From: Lachnospiraceae bacterium KM106-2 | GTDB lineage: Bacteria > Bacillota > Clostridia > Lachnospirales > Lachnospiraceae | Length of the DNA stretch: 64,000 bases | Assembly: GCA_009731425.1 (NCBI GenBank) | Contig: AP018794.1 | Location: 4,141,501-4,205,500 of the forward strand | Reading direction: 5' to 3' | Shown: positions 51,951 to 61,335 of the stretch, one piece after another | Position numbering within the stretch: position 1 is the stretch's first letter | How the letters are laid out: each line of letters opens with the position of its first letter | Translations under genes and position numbers: made by a program | Notes under the pieces: model-generated | What the model was told of the DNA's origin: nothing | What the model saw: only the letters and a program-made list of their open reading frames with translations | Databases searched by the model: none

Positions 51951-52618
51951 TCGATGTAGTCGAAAACGTCGTTTTTGAATTCTTCCCATTTGTCTTCGTG
52001 CTTTACGTAGTAGATTGGACATAGTTTGCCGGTTACGTCGTAGTGGCGGATGATGTCGTCTTTTTTTAGGTTGTATTTTCCACAGAGATACGCAGTTAAT
52101 TCTACCAGCGAATTGTAGGTGTCGGCGGTGAATTGTCCGGTGTCATCGTAGTGGCAGCACTCGATCGCGATGGTGTCTGAATTTCTTGAGTTTGAGGCGT
52201 AGGCGACTTCGGAAGTCGGAATGGCTTGCAAGATCGTACCGTCTTTGTCGATGACGAAATGACTGCTGGCATAGGTTGCATGAGAATCTTTTAGACCGTT
52301 AAAATAATCCCGATTTGATTTGGCGCTTGTGCCAGGGTTGGCCACATAATGGATGACGATCCCATTTACTTTTTCAAGCTTTGTTTGTGGCCTAGAGTAC
52401 GGGTTAGGATCTAGCAGATCTACGCTAATCTCAGGCTTTGCTACTAGAGCAGTTTTCTTATTCGTAATGTTTAAGACGGAGACAGAACCACGAGCAGGAA
52501 TTAGCTGCCAGGCTATTGCTAATACGATAATAACAAGACATCCAATAAATAGAATCTGAGTGATATTCTTTTTATTTTTACGCTTTTTGCGTTTTCTCTT
52601 TGGTCGTGTAGTACTCAT
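51929..52618 (-). CDS. Membrane-anchored N-acetylmuramoyl-L-alanine amidase
   Basis: A 229-aa Amidase_2/PGRP-type zinc amidase. A basic N-terminal tail (TRPKRKRKKRKNKKN) and one membrane helix (about 22-42) anchor it. GIVIHYVANPGTSAKSNRDYFN, SSHFVIDKDGTILQAIP and CCHYDDTGQFT hold the zinc ligands. It cleaves peptidoglycan between muramic acid and L-Ala outside the cell. The dCMP deaminase gene lies 31 bases upstream on the same strand. Confidence 0.88.
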   Translation of the reverse strand: MSTTRPKRKRKKRKNKKNITQILFIGCLVIIVLAIAWQLIPARGSVSVLNITNKKTALVAKPEISVDLLDPNPYSRPQTKLEKVNGIVIHYVANPGTSAKSNRDYFNGLKDSHATYASSHFVIDKDGTILQAIPTSEVAYASNSRNSDTIAIECCHYDDTGQFTADTYNSLVELTAYLCGKYNLKKDDIIRHYDVTGKLCPIYYVKHEDKWEEFKNDVFDYIEKNGTDQ

Positions 52619-52649
52619 TTTAAGTCTCCCCGTTAAGTGTTCTTATTCC

Positions 52650-53129
52650 CTATAAATCGATTGAGATAGAACGATTAATCTTATCATAGGCACGGTATTT
52701 GATACCGGCGCTCTTTAACATACGTTTGCTTGCAATTGTCGTATCTGATTCGGCATATTTATCATCGAAATAGATGATTTCAGAAATTCCAGTCTGGATC
52801 AGTGCTTTGGTACATTCGTTACATGGAAAGAGAGTGACATAGATCTTGGCACCTTTCATGTTTACTCCTGTATAATTTAAAATTGCATTCATTTCTGCAT
52901 GGCAAACATATGGATATTTGGTGTCTAAGAAATCTCCATCGCGTTCCCAAGGATATTCATCGTCGGAGCATCCTTTTGGCATTCCGTTGTAACCTACACT
53001 TAGAATTCGATTTTCTTGATTTACGATGCAGGCACCAACACGTGTATTTGGATCTTTACTGCGTAGTGCAGAAAGAGTTGCGATTCCCATGAAATATTCA
53101 TCCCATTTTAAAAAATTGTTTTTCTTCAT
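52650..53129 (-). CDS. dCMP deaminase (ComEB family)
   Basis: A 159-aa zinc-dependent cytidine/deoxycytidylate deaminase. HAEMNAILNY supplies the His ligand and catalytic Glu, and FPCNECTKALIQTGI the two Cys ligands. It provides dUMP for thymidylate. NTRVGACIVNQENRILSVGYNGMPKGCSD is typical of ComEB. A GAAAGGA site precedes it. Confidence 0.92.
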   Translation of the reverse strand: MKKNNFLKWDEYFMGIATLSALRSKDPNTRVGACIVNQENRILSVGYNGMPKGCSDDEYPWERDGDFLDTKYPYVCHAEMNAILNYTGVNMKGAKIYVTLFPCNECTKALIQTGISEIIYFDDKYAESDTTIASKRMLKSAGIKYRAYDKINRSISIDL

Positions 53130-53195
53130 ATTTGAATCCTTTCTGGCATTTTGACTGCCTTTATTTTAGCATATTTTAGCTTCTTTTGTAAATCA

Positions 53196-53843
53196 TTAAG
53201 CCTCTGAGTTTCCTTGTTTTCCAAGTATCTTACTTAGTGCAAATAAAAGTGCACTTCCGATCAATACAAAGAGAATGATGAAGATTGCACAGTGCAAGAA
53301 AAACGCTTCCGGTAATAAATTGATGATTGGGTCTTTTGCCGGATCAAAAATCCAATAATCATTTCGGAAAAATAACTTGTGGAAGAGTTCAAAACTCTTG
53401 TCAAAGTTAAGTGAGCACGCTATTCCAACTATCACAGGAAGAAGAATGGATAAGTAGGAAGAGGTTCGTAAGAAGGAAAAGTCTCGATTCTTCCATTTCT
53501 TTATCACCGGAAGAAGTAAGAGGAGAAAACTGATGGCGGCCATATAATAAAATGCCACAAAGATTCGTTTTACTTCTTCAAAATGAATGAGTCCTTCTTT
53601 ACTAGAAGTTAAAGTAGGAAATTCTAAGTCTTCCTGATTGAATGGAGAACAATAATGAATTAAGGTGTCATAGTTACTACGAATTTCATCGTTACTTAGT
53701 CCAGTCTCTTTTTCAAGATTGAGGGCTTTGATGTCGTAATAATAAAGTGGTTTAAAGTTGATGATGGTGATTACACCAAGTGAAATTAGTAATATAGTAA
53801 ATAAAAGTGCTATAAAGACGTTACTTTTAGAATAAAGTTTCAT
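53196..53843 (-). CDS. TIGR01906 family integral membrane protein
   Basis: A 215-aa protein with five hydrophobic helices: one near residue 10-30, an external loop of about 65 residues containing DEIRSNYDTLIHYCSPF, then four more. This is the TIGR01906 (DUF1461) family of Firmicutes, of unknown function. GAGGAGG precedes the start on the minus strand. Confidence 0.82.
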   Translation of the reverse strand: MKLYSKSNVFIALLFTILLISLGVITIINFKPLYYYDIKALNLEKETGLSNDEIRSNYDTLIHYCSPFNQEDLEFPTLTSSKEGLIHFEEVKRIFVAFYYMAAISFLLLLLPVIKKWKNRDFSFLRTSSYLSILLPVIVGIACSLNFDKSFELFHKLFFRNDYWIFDPAKDPIINLLPEAFFLHCAIFIILFVLIGSALLFALSKILGKQGNSEA

Positions 53844-53994
53844 TGTGTCCTCCTCATTGATATTTAATCAAGTTTTGTAACATTATAGTATAATTGTAGG
53901 AACTGTGCAACGGGGGGAGGGTGATTAGAGCAGCTAATAGATAATATTAATTTTAATACTTTGAAAAATGAAACTATGTATGGTACGCTAACTA

Positions 53995-54100
53995 TAGTAG
54001 TTCATACGACTGGCGGAAAGAGGGAACTAACCCATAGGGAGTATGAATGGTATTATGTCGACCGCCTGGGCAGCCTAATGGTTACCTGGGGGGCCTTTTT
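53995..54100 (+). promoter_or_regulatory. ZTP (pfl) riboswitch upstream of purH
   Basis: Stem P1 TTCATAC (54001-54007) with GTATGAA (54041-54047) encloses GACTGGCGGAAA. Downstream, CCGCCTGGGCA (54062-54072) completes the pseudoknot partner, both as in the pfl consensus. A T-run follows at 54095-54099. The RNA senses ZTP/ZMP, which build up when folate is short, and fits control of purH, the enzyme that uses ZMP. The other part of 53844-54205 has only A+T-rich promoter sequence. Confidence 0.88.
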
Positions 54101-54205
54101 GTTTTCAAACTCCTTTTGTATAGATATGCCATGATATTATCAAGAAAACAAAAAGCTGCAACCCAGGAGGCCAAAAAGTATAATCAGGAAAAAGGAGAGT
54201 TTGAG

Positions 54206-55759
54206 ATGAGAGCATTAATTAGCGTATCAGACAAGACAGGCATTGTAGAATTTGCAAAGGAACTTAGCGACCTAGGGGTTGAAATTATTTCAACTGGAGG
54301 AACGTTTGCTAAGTTAAAAGAAGCTGGGATCAATGCAGTAGAAATTTCTGAAGTAACAGGTTTTCCGGAATGTTTAGATGGTCGAGTTAAAACATTACAT
54401 CCAGCAGTACATGCAGGTTTGCTTGCAATGAGAAGTAAACCGGAACATATGAAACAATTACAAGAGTTAAATATTCAGCCAATTGATATGGTTGTCGTTA
54501 ATCTATATCCATTTAAGGCGACTATTTTAAAAGATGATGTAACTCGTGCAGAAGCAGTTGAGAATATCGATATCGGTGGACCAACAATGCTTCGCAGCGC
54601 AGCAAAAAATTATCAGGATGTTGCTGTTGTAGTAGATCCAGCAGATTATAGCAAGGTATTAGATGAGTTGAAGTCAGATAAAGAAGTATCACTAGATACG
54701 AAGTTTTATTTAATGCAGAAAGTATTTATGCATACATCAAATTACGACACAATGATCGCAAGTTATATTAAAAAAGAACGTAACGATCATTCATTACCAG
54801 ATACTCTTACGATGACATTTGAAAAGATCGAGGATATGAGATATGGTGAAAATCCTCATCAAAAAGCTGCTTTCTATCGTGAAATCGGTAAGAAACATGG
54901 TTCTTTAACAGATGCTGTTCAGTTAAATGGTAAAGCATTATCATTCAATAATATTAATGATACCAATGGTGCTTTAGAGTTATTAAAAGAATTTACTGAA
55001 CCAACAGTTGTTGCTTGTAAACATGGTAATCCTTGTGGTGTAGCAAGCGCTGAAAATATATTAGAAGCTTATAAGAAGGCATTCAATGCGGATAATATGT
55101 CTATCTATGGTGGTATCGTTGTAACGAACCGCATTATTACAGAAGATGTTGCAGCTGAGATGGCAAAGATCTTTTTAGAAGTAATCGTTGCCCCAGACTA
55201 TGAAGATGCTGCATTAGAAATTTTCTGTAAGAAGAAAAATTTACGTGTTCTTCGTTTACCTGAGATTGATGTTCTTCAAGATGAAAATGCATATGATATG
55301 AAGAAAGTAAATGGTGGTTTAATTGTTCAGACCATCGATAGCAAGGTTTATAATGAGGCTGATTTAAAGGTTGTTACCAATCGTGCTCCTTCTGAGAAGG
55401 AAATGGAAGATCTTAAATTTGCTTGGAAAGTTGTTAAATTTGTGAAATCCAATGGTATTGCCATTGCGAAGGATAAACAGAGTTATGGTATTGGACCTGG
55501 TCAGGTGAATCGTGTCTGGGCTGCTGAACAGTGTTTTGAACATGCTACAGAGTTGATCGGTGAGGGTGCTTCTAAAGGATGCGTACTTGCTTCGGATGCG
55601 TTCTTCCCTTTTGATGATTCGGTTGAGTCTGCCCACAAGGCTGGTATTACGGCTATTATTCAACCGGGTGGTTCGATTCGTGATGAGGATTCCATCAAGA
55701 AGTGTAATGAATACGGGATTGCAATGGTCTTCACGGGCATGCGCCATTTTAGACATTAG
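54206..55759 (+). CDS. purH: Bifunctional AICAR formyltransferase / IMP cyclohydrolase
   Basis: A 517-aa enzyme for the last two steps to IMP. The N-terminal MGS-like cyclohydrolase (1-190) has MRALISVSDKTGIVEFAKEL and GGRVKTLHP-type DGRVKTLHPAVHAG; the formyltransferase has GKALSFNNINDTNGALELL and CKHGNPCGVA. ATG 54206 has AAAGGAGAG upstream. The longer frame would translate the riboswitch. Regulated by the ZTP riboswitch. No other pur genes adjoin it. Confidence 0.96.
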   Translation: MRALISVSDKTGIVEFAKELSDLGVEIISTGGTFAKLKEAGINAVEISEVTGFPECLDGRVKTLHPAVHAGLLAMRSKPEHMKQLQELNIQPIDMVVVNLYPFKATILKDDVTRAEAVENIDIGGPTMLRSAAKNYQDVAVVVDPADYSKVLDELKSDKEVSLDTKFYLMQKVFMHTSNYDTMIASYIKKERNDHSLPDTLTMTFEKIEDMRYGENPHQKAAFYREIGKKHGSLTDAVQLNGKALSFNNINDTNGALELLKEFTEPTVVACKHGNPCGVASAENILEAYKKAFNADNMSIYGGIVVTNRIITEDVAAEMAKIFLEVIVAPDYEDAALEIFCKKKNLRVLRLPEIDVLQDENAYDMKKVNGGLIVQTIDSKVYNEADLKVVTNRAPSEKEMEDLKFAWKVVKFVKSNGIAIAKDKQSYGIGPGQVNRVWAAEQCFEHATELIGEGASKGCVLASDAFFPFDDSVESAHKAGITAIIQPGGSIRDEDSIKKCNEYGIAMVFTGMRHFRH

Positions 55760-55771
55760 TTTTTTTCTTTG

Positions 55772-56071
55772 TTCTGCATGGGGAGTTTTGCTCTTACCTT
55801 GGAGGTTGTGAGCCTCCTTGGTCGGCAGATTGGATTGTCTTTTGGCGGCCCAGTTGCAGGAACGGATTTTAGGGCGGCTGCCTTCGTCAGCCTGTGCTCA
55901 TAATAAGAAAAGCGAGATTAGGAAACTTAAGAGTTTCCTATCTCGCTTTTTCTTATTATGGCCCTAAAATCCGTTCCTGCAAAATGGCTCCGTCAAAAGA
56001 AAATCAAATCTGCCTAGGGGGAGGCAATTTACTTTTTGGCGAGGAGCAAAACAGGAAGGGTATCGGCAGAA
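55772..56071. repeat. 300-bp branched palindromic element after purH
   Basis: Nested complementary arms run from outside in: TTCTGC/GCAGAA (55772/56066), GTTTTGCTC/GAGCAAAAC (55785/56044), GGCAGATT/AATCTGCC (55824/56007), GATTGTCTTTTG/CAAAAGAAAATC (55833/55994, one mismatch), a perfect 20-bp arm (55856-55875 with 55961-55980), and a long inner hairpin (55900-55959). Side hairpins are GGAGG/CCTCC and GGCTG-N7-CAGCC (55876-55892). The inner hairpin with its T-run can also terminate purH. Confidence 0.8.
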
Positions 56072-56200
56072 CGAATGAAATGTTGCATGCATAGGTTTTG
56101 TTTGGAATTTCTGCGCTAAAGCTTAGAAATTCGCCACAGCTGATAGGGAACAGCTGCGGCAGTTTTTGTTGGCTGTTGGGGAGGATGGTTGGAAGGGATA
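56072..56200. other. Further hairpins downstream of the 300-bp element
   Basis: GAATTTCT / AGAAATTC (56105-56112 with 56125-56132) and CAGCTG / CAGCTG inside GCC/GGC (56133-56160). No open reading frame of note. Confidence 0.45.
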
Positions 56201-56364
56201 AGTGATTTAAGACGGACGCTGGTGATCTTGCTTCGCGCGCTCACAGCTGGAGTGGGAAGTTTCATTGTGGAGAGTGGAGGGTTACTAAGAGAAGTGAGTG
56301 ATTCCAGACGGACGCATATGATCTTGCTACGCGCGCTCGTTGCTGGTAGGGAAGTTTCTTTGTG
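56201..56364. repeat. Diverged direct repeat, two copies 96 bp apart
   Basis: Both copies share AGACGGACGC (56210 and 56306), GATCTTGCT-x-CGCGCGCTC and GGGAAGTTTC-x-TTGTG. The last part also resembles 51811-51829. G+C is higher than in neighbouring genes. No coding potential seen. Confidence 0.65.
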
Positions 56365-56447
56365 AAAAAATTTAAGTTATGTATAGATTTGACGAATCCT
56401 ATCAAACAATATAAAATAGAGTACATTTTATTTTTTTGGGAGGTTTT

Positions 56448-56768
56448 ATGGCGAATTTTAAGATGATAGATATGGCTACTGCGAAGAATATGATGAGTAG
56501 GGATGAGAATTTTGTGATCGTGGATGTGAGATCGGCTTCGGAGTATGAGGCTGGGTTTATTCCTGGGGCGATTAATGTGGCGCTTGAGTCGATTGGGGCA
56601 GAGTGTCCGAAGGAGCTTCCGGATAGGGATCAGGAGATTTTGGTTTATTGTAGAAGCGGGGTTCGCAGTAAGATGGCTGCGGAGAAGTTAGCTAATTTGG
56701 GGTATTCGAATGTTTATGAGTTTGGCGGCATCATCAATTGGGATGGTGAGGTCGAGGTCGATTATTAG
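56448..56768 (+). CDS. Rhodanese-like domain protein
   Basis: A 106-aa single rhodanese domain. FVIVDVRSASEYEAGFIPGAINV and the active loop VYCRSGVRSKMAAEKL with the catalytic Cys are intact, followed by FGGIINWDGEV. It may carry sulfur or act in redox. ATG 56448 follows GGGAGG. Codon use (many GCG, GGG, GAG) is richer in G than that of most genes here and matches the flanking structured DNA, hinting at a different history. Confidence 0.9.
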   Translation: MANFKMIDMATAKNMMSRDENFVIVDVRSASEYEAGFIPGAINVALESIGAECPKELPDRDQEILVYCRSGVRSKMAAEKLANLGYSNVYEFGGIINWDGEVEVDY

Positions 56769-56773
56769 GTAGG

Positions 56774-56810
56774 AAAAAAGAGAAGCAATTTTAGTTTGCT
56801 TCTCTTTTTT
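56774..56810. terminator. Bidirectional terminator between rhodanese and csp
   Basis: AAAAAAGAGAAGCAA pairs with TTTGCTTCTCTTTTTT between the convergent genes. Confidence 0.9.
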
Positions 56811-56823
56811 ATGTACGGTTTTA

Positions 56824-57027
56824 TTATTCAACTACTGTTACATCAGCAGCTTGTGGGCCATTTGAACCTTCTACTACATTGTATTCAACTGTTTGACCTT
56901 CATTAAGACTCTTATATCCGTCCATTGCGATTGCTGAGAAATGAACGAAGATTTCTTGGTCATCTTCTCCGATGATAAATCCATACCCTTTTTTGGCGTT
57001 AAACCATTTTACTGTACCTTTTTTCAT
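56824..57027 (-). CDS. Cold-shock protein (CspA family)
   Basis: A 67-aa OB-fold RNA chaperone. GTVKWFNAKKGYGFI (RNP1) and EIFVHFSAI (RNP2) are conserved. Acidic overall. AGGAGG precedes the start on the minus strand. Confidence 0.95.
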   Translation of the reverse strand: MKKGTVKWFNAKKGYGFIIGEDDQEIFVHFSAIAMDGYKSLNEGQTVEYNVVEGSNGPQAADVTVVE

Positions 57028-57281
57028 AACACTGATACCTCCTAAACCATATTACTTTATTGCTTTATTACTTCATAGTTTAGAATTTACCATATTCTAG
57101 GTGATTTGTCAATTAAAATGGAGAATATAATCATTAATTGTAGAATGTGCCATTTGTGAAAGAATATGACATGTGCTACTTCTTATGGTATAATATACTA
57201 GTTATAGGCGCTTTTGGATATAATAATGATAAATTATTTTGATAGAATGTTTTAACGAAATAAATTGTTTTAGGAGGAATT

Positions 57282-60224
57282 ATGAGTAAGAACATTAAAA
57301 GTAGTAAGGAATTGCGTCCGATGGATGCTTACGAGCTTGTTAAGGAAGAACAGCTTGAGGATTTAAAGACGTTGGGGCTTGTTTTTCGTCATAAGAAGAC
57401 AGGCGCTCGTGTAATCGTTATGAGTAACGATGATGATAATAAGGTGTTTTCAATTGCATTCCGTACGCCACCTAAGGATGATACAGGGGTTGCCCATATT
57501 ATCGAGCATACGGTTCTATGTGGTTCGAAGGAATTCCCTTCAAAGGATCCATTTGTTGAATTAGTGAAGGGATCTTTAAATACATTTTTGAATGCAATGA
57601 CTTATTCGGATAAGACCATGTATCCGGTTGCTAGTGTGAATGATAAGGATTTCCAGAATTTAATGCATGTTTATATGGATGCAGTTTTCTACCCTAATAT
57701 TTATAAGAAGGAAGAAATCTTCAAGCAGGAAGGTTGGCACTATGAGTTAGAGAATGAGGAGGATCCTGTTACTTATAACGGTGTTGTTTATAATGAGATG
57801 AAGGGTGTATTCTCTTCTCCTGAACAGCTTTTATTCCGTATGATCCAGAATTCGGTATTCCCTGATACGACTTATGGTGTGGAATCTGGCGGTAATCCAG
57901 AATCAATTCCTGAACTTACGTATGAGCAATATCTTGATTTCCACAGAAAATATTATCATCCTTCTAACAGCTATATCTACCTTTATGGTGATTTAGATAT
58001 TGAAGAGAAACTTGCTTGGATGGATGAAAAGTATTTGAGTAATTTTGAATATCAGGCCGTTGATTCTACAATTGAATCTCAAGAACCTTTTAACAAGATG
58101 AGAGAAGTTTCCACTTACTATTCTGTAACGGAAGAGGAAAATAGTGAGGACAAGACTTATCTTGCTTATAATGCAGTAATTGGCACTAGTTTGGATCGTG
58201 AGTTATATTTGGCATTCCAGGTGTTAGAGTATGTACTTTTGACTACTCCTGGTGCGGTTTTAAAACAGGAACTCGTTAATGCTGGGATCGGTAAGGACAT
58301 TTTTGGTTCTTATGATAATGGAATTAAACAGCCAATCTTTAGTATTATTGCAAAGAATACTTCTGAAAATAAGAAAGAGGAATTTATTCGTATCATTCGT
58401 GATACATTGAAGAGAATCGTTCGTAATGGTCTTGATAAATCAGCACTTCAGGCTGCTATCAACTACTATGAATTTAAGTACCGCGAAGCAGACTTTGGAC
58501 AATGGCCTAAGGGACTTATGTACAATATTCAAATCTTTGATAGCTGGCTTTATGATGATGAAAAACCATTTATTCATATTGAAGCAAATGATACATTTGC
58601 CTTCTTGAAAGAAAAAGTGGAAACTCATTATTTTGAGGACTTAATTGAGAAATATTTATTACAGAACACGCATACATCTTTAGTAATTGAGAAACCAATG
58701 GTAGGTCTTACTACTGTGATGGAAGAAGCAACGAAAGAACGTCTTGAGGAGTACAAGGCTAGCTTGAACAAAGAGCAGATCAAACAGTTGATCGAGGATA
58801 CGAAGGCTCTTAAGAAATTCCAGGAGACTCCATCAGCGAAGGAAGAGATCGAAGCAATCCCAATGCTTAAGAGAGAAGACATCGGAAAAGATGCCATGAA
58901 GCTTGTAAATGAGATGCGTGAGATCGATGGTACGAAAGTATTATTCCATAACATTTATACAAATGGAATTTCCTATCTGAAATTATGTTTTGATGTTGGA
59001 AGTGTAAAAAAGGAATTAATTCCATATATGAGTTTATTAACCAGTGTGTTAGGATATATAGATACGAAGCAACATAGTTATTCAAGATTCAATAACGAAG
59101 TTAACATTCATACTGGCGGAATCAGTTCGGAAGTAAATCTATATGCAAAGGGCGGAGTGCCAAATGAGTATGTAGTTAAATTCGAAGTGAGGACCAAAGC
59201 TCTTTATAATAAGCTTGGCAAAGCAATGGAATTGATCAAAGAAATGCTATTTAGTACAAAGATCGATGATGAAAAACGTTTGAAAGAGATCATTGCAGAA
59301 CTTCGTTCTCGTCTTGGAATGAAGATTACCGCCAATGGTCATAGCGTTGCCGTAAATCGTGCGATGTCTTACTATTCTAAAAATGCATATTTTAATGATT
59401 TGATCGGCGGTGTAGAATATTATCATTTTATTGAAGATTTAGATGACTCTTTTGATGATAAGAAAGAGGAGATTATCGCTTCTTTACAAGAAGTGTTATC
59501 TACCATTTTCGTAAAAAATACTCTTTTAGTAAGTTATACAGCAGATGAGCAAGGATATGACTGCTTAACGAAGGAACTTGTAAACTTTACAAAGGATCTA
59601 AAAGTACAAGCAGAGGATTTGGTGAAGACGGATCTACATCCTGAGTGTAAAAATGAAGGATTTAAGACAAGCAGCCAGGTTCAGTATGTAGCAAGAGCCG
59701 GAAACTTTATTTCAGCCGGACTAAAATATACAGGAGCTCTTAAAATCCTACGTGTTGCATTAAGTTACGACTACTTCTGGATCAATATTCGTGTAAAGGG
59801 TGGCGCATATGGATGTATGAGCGGATTCTCTATGGATGGTAATGGTTACTTTACTTCTTACCGTGATCCAAAATTAGCAGAGACAGACGAAGTTTATGCA
59901 AAGACGGAAGATTATGTTGCAAACTTCACCGTAGAAGAACGTGATATGACAAAATATATCATTGGTGCGATCAGCTCTATGGATACACCACTCACTCCTT
60001 CTGCAAAAGGAAATCGCTCTTTAAGTGCTTATTTAAGCGGCGTAACGCAAGAAGACTTACAGCGTGAGAGAGATGAAGTACTCCATGCAACACAGGAAGA
60101 TATGCGTAATTTGGCACCGATCGTAAAGGCAGTTTATGATGCGGGAAATATCTGTGTTATTGGAAATGAAACAAGAATTGATGAACAGAAAGAATTATTT
60201 AAAACAGTAGAGAACCTCAAATAA
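57282..60224 (+). CDS. M16C family metalloprotease (insulinase / presequence protease type)
   Basis: A 980-aa cytosolic protease of the M16C family. The inverted zinc motif HIIEH (H72, E75, H76) in VAHIIEHTVLCGSKEFPSKDPF is intact, with the distal Glu in YNGVVYNEMKG. The C-terminal half is the usual inactive homologue, containing the RVKGGAYG motif. It degrades peptides inside a closed chamber. AGGAGG precedes the ATG. era starts 18 bases downstream, so they are one operon. Confidence 0.93.
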   Translation: MSKNIKSSKELRPMDAYELVKEEQLEDLKTLGLVFRHKKTGARVIVMSNDDDNKVFSIAFRTPPKDDTGVAHIIEHTVLCGSKEFPSKDPFVELVKGSLNTFLNAMTYSDKTMYPVASVNDKDFQNLMHVYMDAVFYPNIYKKEEIFKQEGWHYELENEEDPVTYNGVVYNEMKGVFSSPEQLLFRMIQNSVFPDTTYGVESGGNPESIPELTYEQYLDFHRKYYHPSNSYIYLYGDLDIEEKLAWMDEKYLSNFEYQAVDSTIESQEPFNKMREVSTYYSVTEEENSEDKTYLAYNAVIGTSLDRELYLAFQVLEYVLLTTPGAVLKQELVNAGIGKDIFGSYDNGIKQPIFSIIAKNTSENKKEEFIRIIRDTLKRIVRNGLDKSALQAAINYYEFKYREADFGQWPKGLMYNIQIFDSWLYDDEKPFIHIEANDTFAFLKEKVETHYFEDLIEKYLLQNTHTSLVIEKPMVGLTTVMEEATKERLEEYKASLNKEQIKQLIEDTKALKKFQETPSAKEEIEAIPMLKREDIGKDAMKLVNEMREIDGTKVLFHNIYTNGISYLKLCFDVGSVKKELIPYMSLLTSVLGYIDTKQHSYSRFNNEVNIHTGGISSEVNLYAKGGVPNEYVVKFEVRTKALYNKLGKAMELIKEMLFSTKIDDEKRLKEIIAELRSRLGMKITANGHSVAVNRAMSYYSKNAYFNDLIGGVEYYHFIEDLDDSFDDKKEEIIASLQEVLSTIFVKNTLLVSYTADEQGYDCLTKELVNFTKDLKVQAEDLVKTDLHPECKNEGFKTSSQVQYVARAGNFISAGLKYTGALKILRVALSYDYFWINIRVKGGAYGCMSGFSMDGNGYFTSYRDPKLAETDEVYAKTEDYVANFTVEERDMTKYIIGAISSMDTPLTPSAKGNRSLSAYLSGVTQEDLQRERDEVLHATQEDMRNLAPIVKAVYDAGNICVIGNETRIDEQKELFKTVENLK

Positions 60225-60242
60225 GAGGTTCTAGGAGGAAGC

Positions 60243-61148
60243 ATGAATCAGAATTTTAAATCAGGTTTTGTAACACTAATCGGGAGACCTAATGTAGGTA
60301 AATCTACATTAATGAATCAGTTGATCGGACAGAAGATCGCCATTACATCAGATAAACCACAGACAACGAGAAATCGTATTCAGACGGTTTATACAGATGA
60401 CAACGGACAGATCATCTTCCTGGATACACCAGGTATTCATAAGGCAAAAAATAAGCTTGGCGAATATATGGTAACAGCAGCAGAGACAACATTAAAAGAA
60501 GTAGATGTAATTCTTTGGTTAGTAGAACCTAGTACGTTCATCGGAGCAGGAGAACGTCATATTGCAGAAGTATTAAAGAACGTGAAGACACCAGTTATCT
60601 TAGTAATTAATAAGATCGATACAGTTAAGAAAGAAGAAATCCTTACTTTTATCGATAAGTATAAAACGATTCATGACTTTGACGAGATCATTCCTGTTTC
60701 TGCGCTTAAGGGTGAAAACAAAGACGTATTAGTAAAAGAAATTATGAAGTACCTTCCATATGGACCAATGTTTTATGATGAGGATACAGTTACAGATCAA
60801 CCGGAACGTCAGATCGTGTCTGAATTGATCCGTGAAAAGGCTCTTCGTCTTCTAAGTGATGAAATTCCTCATGGAATTGCTGTCAGCATTGATTCTATGA
60901 AAGAACGTAACCATGGTAAGTTATTTGATATTAATGCAACCATCGTATGCGAAAGAGATTCCCACAAAGGAATCATTATAGGAAAGCAAGGTTCTATGTT
61001 AAAGAGAATCGGAACAAGTGCGAGAAGAGATATCGAAAATCTTCTTGATACAAAGGTTAATCTTCAGCTTTGGGTAAAGGTTAAGAAAGACTGGAGAGAC
61101 AGTGATTTCCTATTAAAAAATTACGGATACAATAAGAAGGATATGTAA
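60243..61148 (+). CDS. era: GTPase Era
   Basis: A 301-aa GTPase that binds the 3' end of 16S rRNA and helps assemble the small ribosomal subunit. G1 GRPNVGKST, G3 DTPG, G4 NKID and G5 SALKG are present, and the C-terminal KH domain ends with IIIGKQGSMLKRIGTSARRDIE. AGGAGG before the ATG. Confidence 0.97.
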   Translation: MNQNFKSGFVTLIGRPNVGKSTLMNQLIGQKIAITSDKPQTTRNRIQTVYTDDNGQIIFLDTPGIHKAKNKLGEYMVTAAETTLKEVDVILWLVEPSTFIGAGERHIAEVLKNVKTPVILVINKIDTVKKEEILTFIDKYKTIHDFDEIIPVSALKGENKDVLVKEIMKYLPYGPMFYDEDTVTDQPERQIVSELIREKALRLLSDEIPHGIAVSIDSMKERNHGKLFDINATIVCERDSHKGIIIGKQGSMLKRIGTSARRDIENLLDTKVNLQLWVKVKKDWRDSDFLLKNYGYNKKDM

Positions 61149-61190
61149 TTCCTTTAAGTCACAAGTATAGCTTATTAAAAATTGGAGAAC

Positions 61191-61246
61191 CTATTATTAG
61201 CATTTGGACATTTGAGGGAATTTCCAAATGAGTTCATATTAATAGG
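61191..61246 (+). promoter_or_regulatory. Stem-loop between era and the yqzL-like gene
   Basis: CATTTGG pairs with CCAAATG, extended outward by CCTATTA / TTAATAGG. There is no T-run, so it is more likely an mRNA processing or regulatory structure than a terminator. Confidence 0.4.
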
Positions 61247-61335
61247 GGACAATATGTGAAACGAGTAAAATCAGCAGCGTATTGTAGCATCTTATGGAGA
61301 AAATGGGAGCCATGGGACGCGGAAAAGAGGTTAAG

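Noticed and set aside
54047..54205. N-terminal extension of purH
   Set aside because: It would translate the ZTP riboswitch and lacks family similarity; ATG 54206 has a proper ribosome site.
55894..56094. Small plus-strand frame inside the 300-bp palindrome
   Set aside because: It is composed of palindrome arms; no ribosome site and no recognisable protein features.
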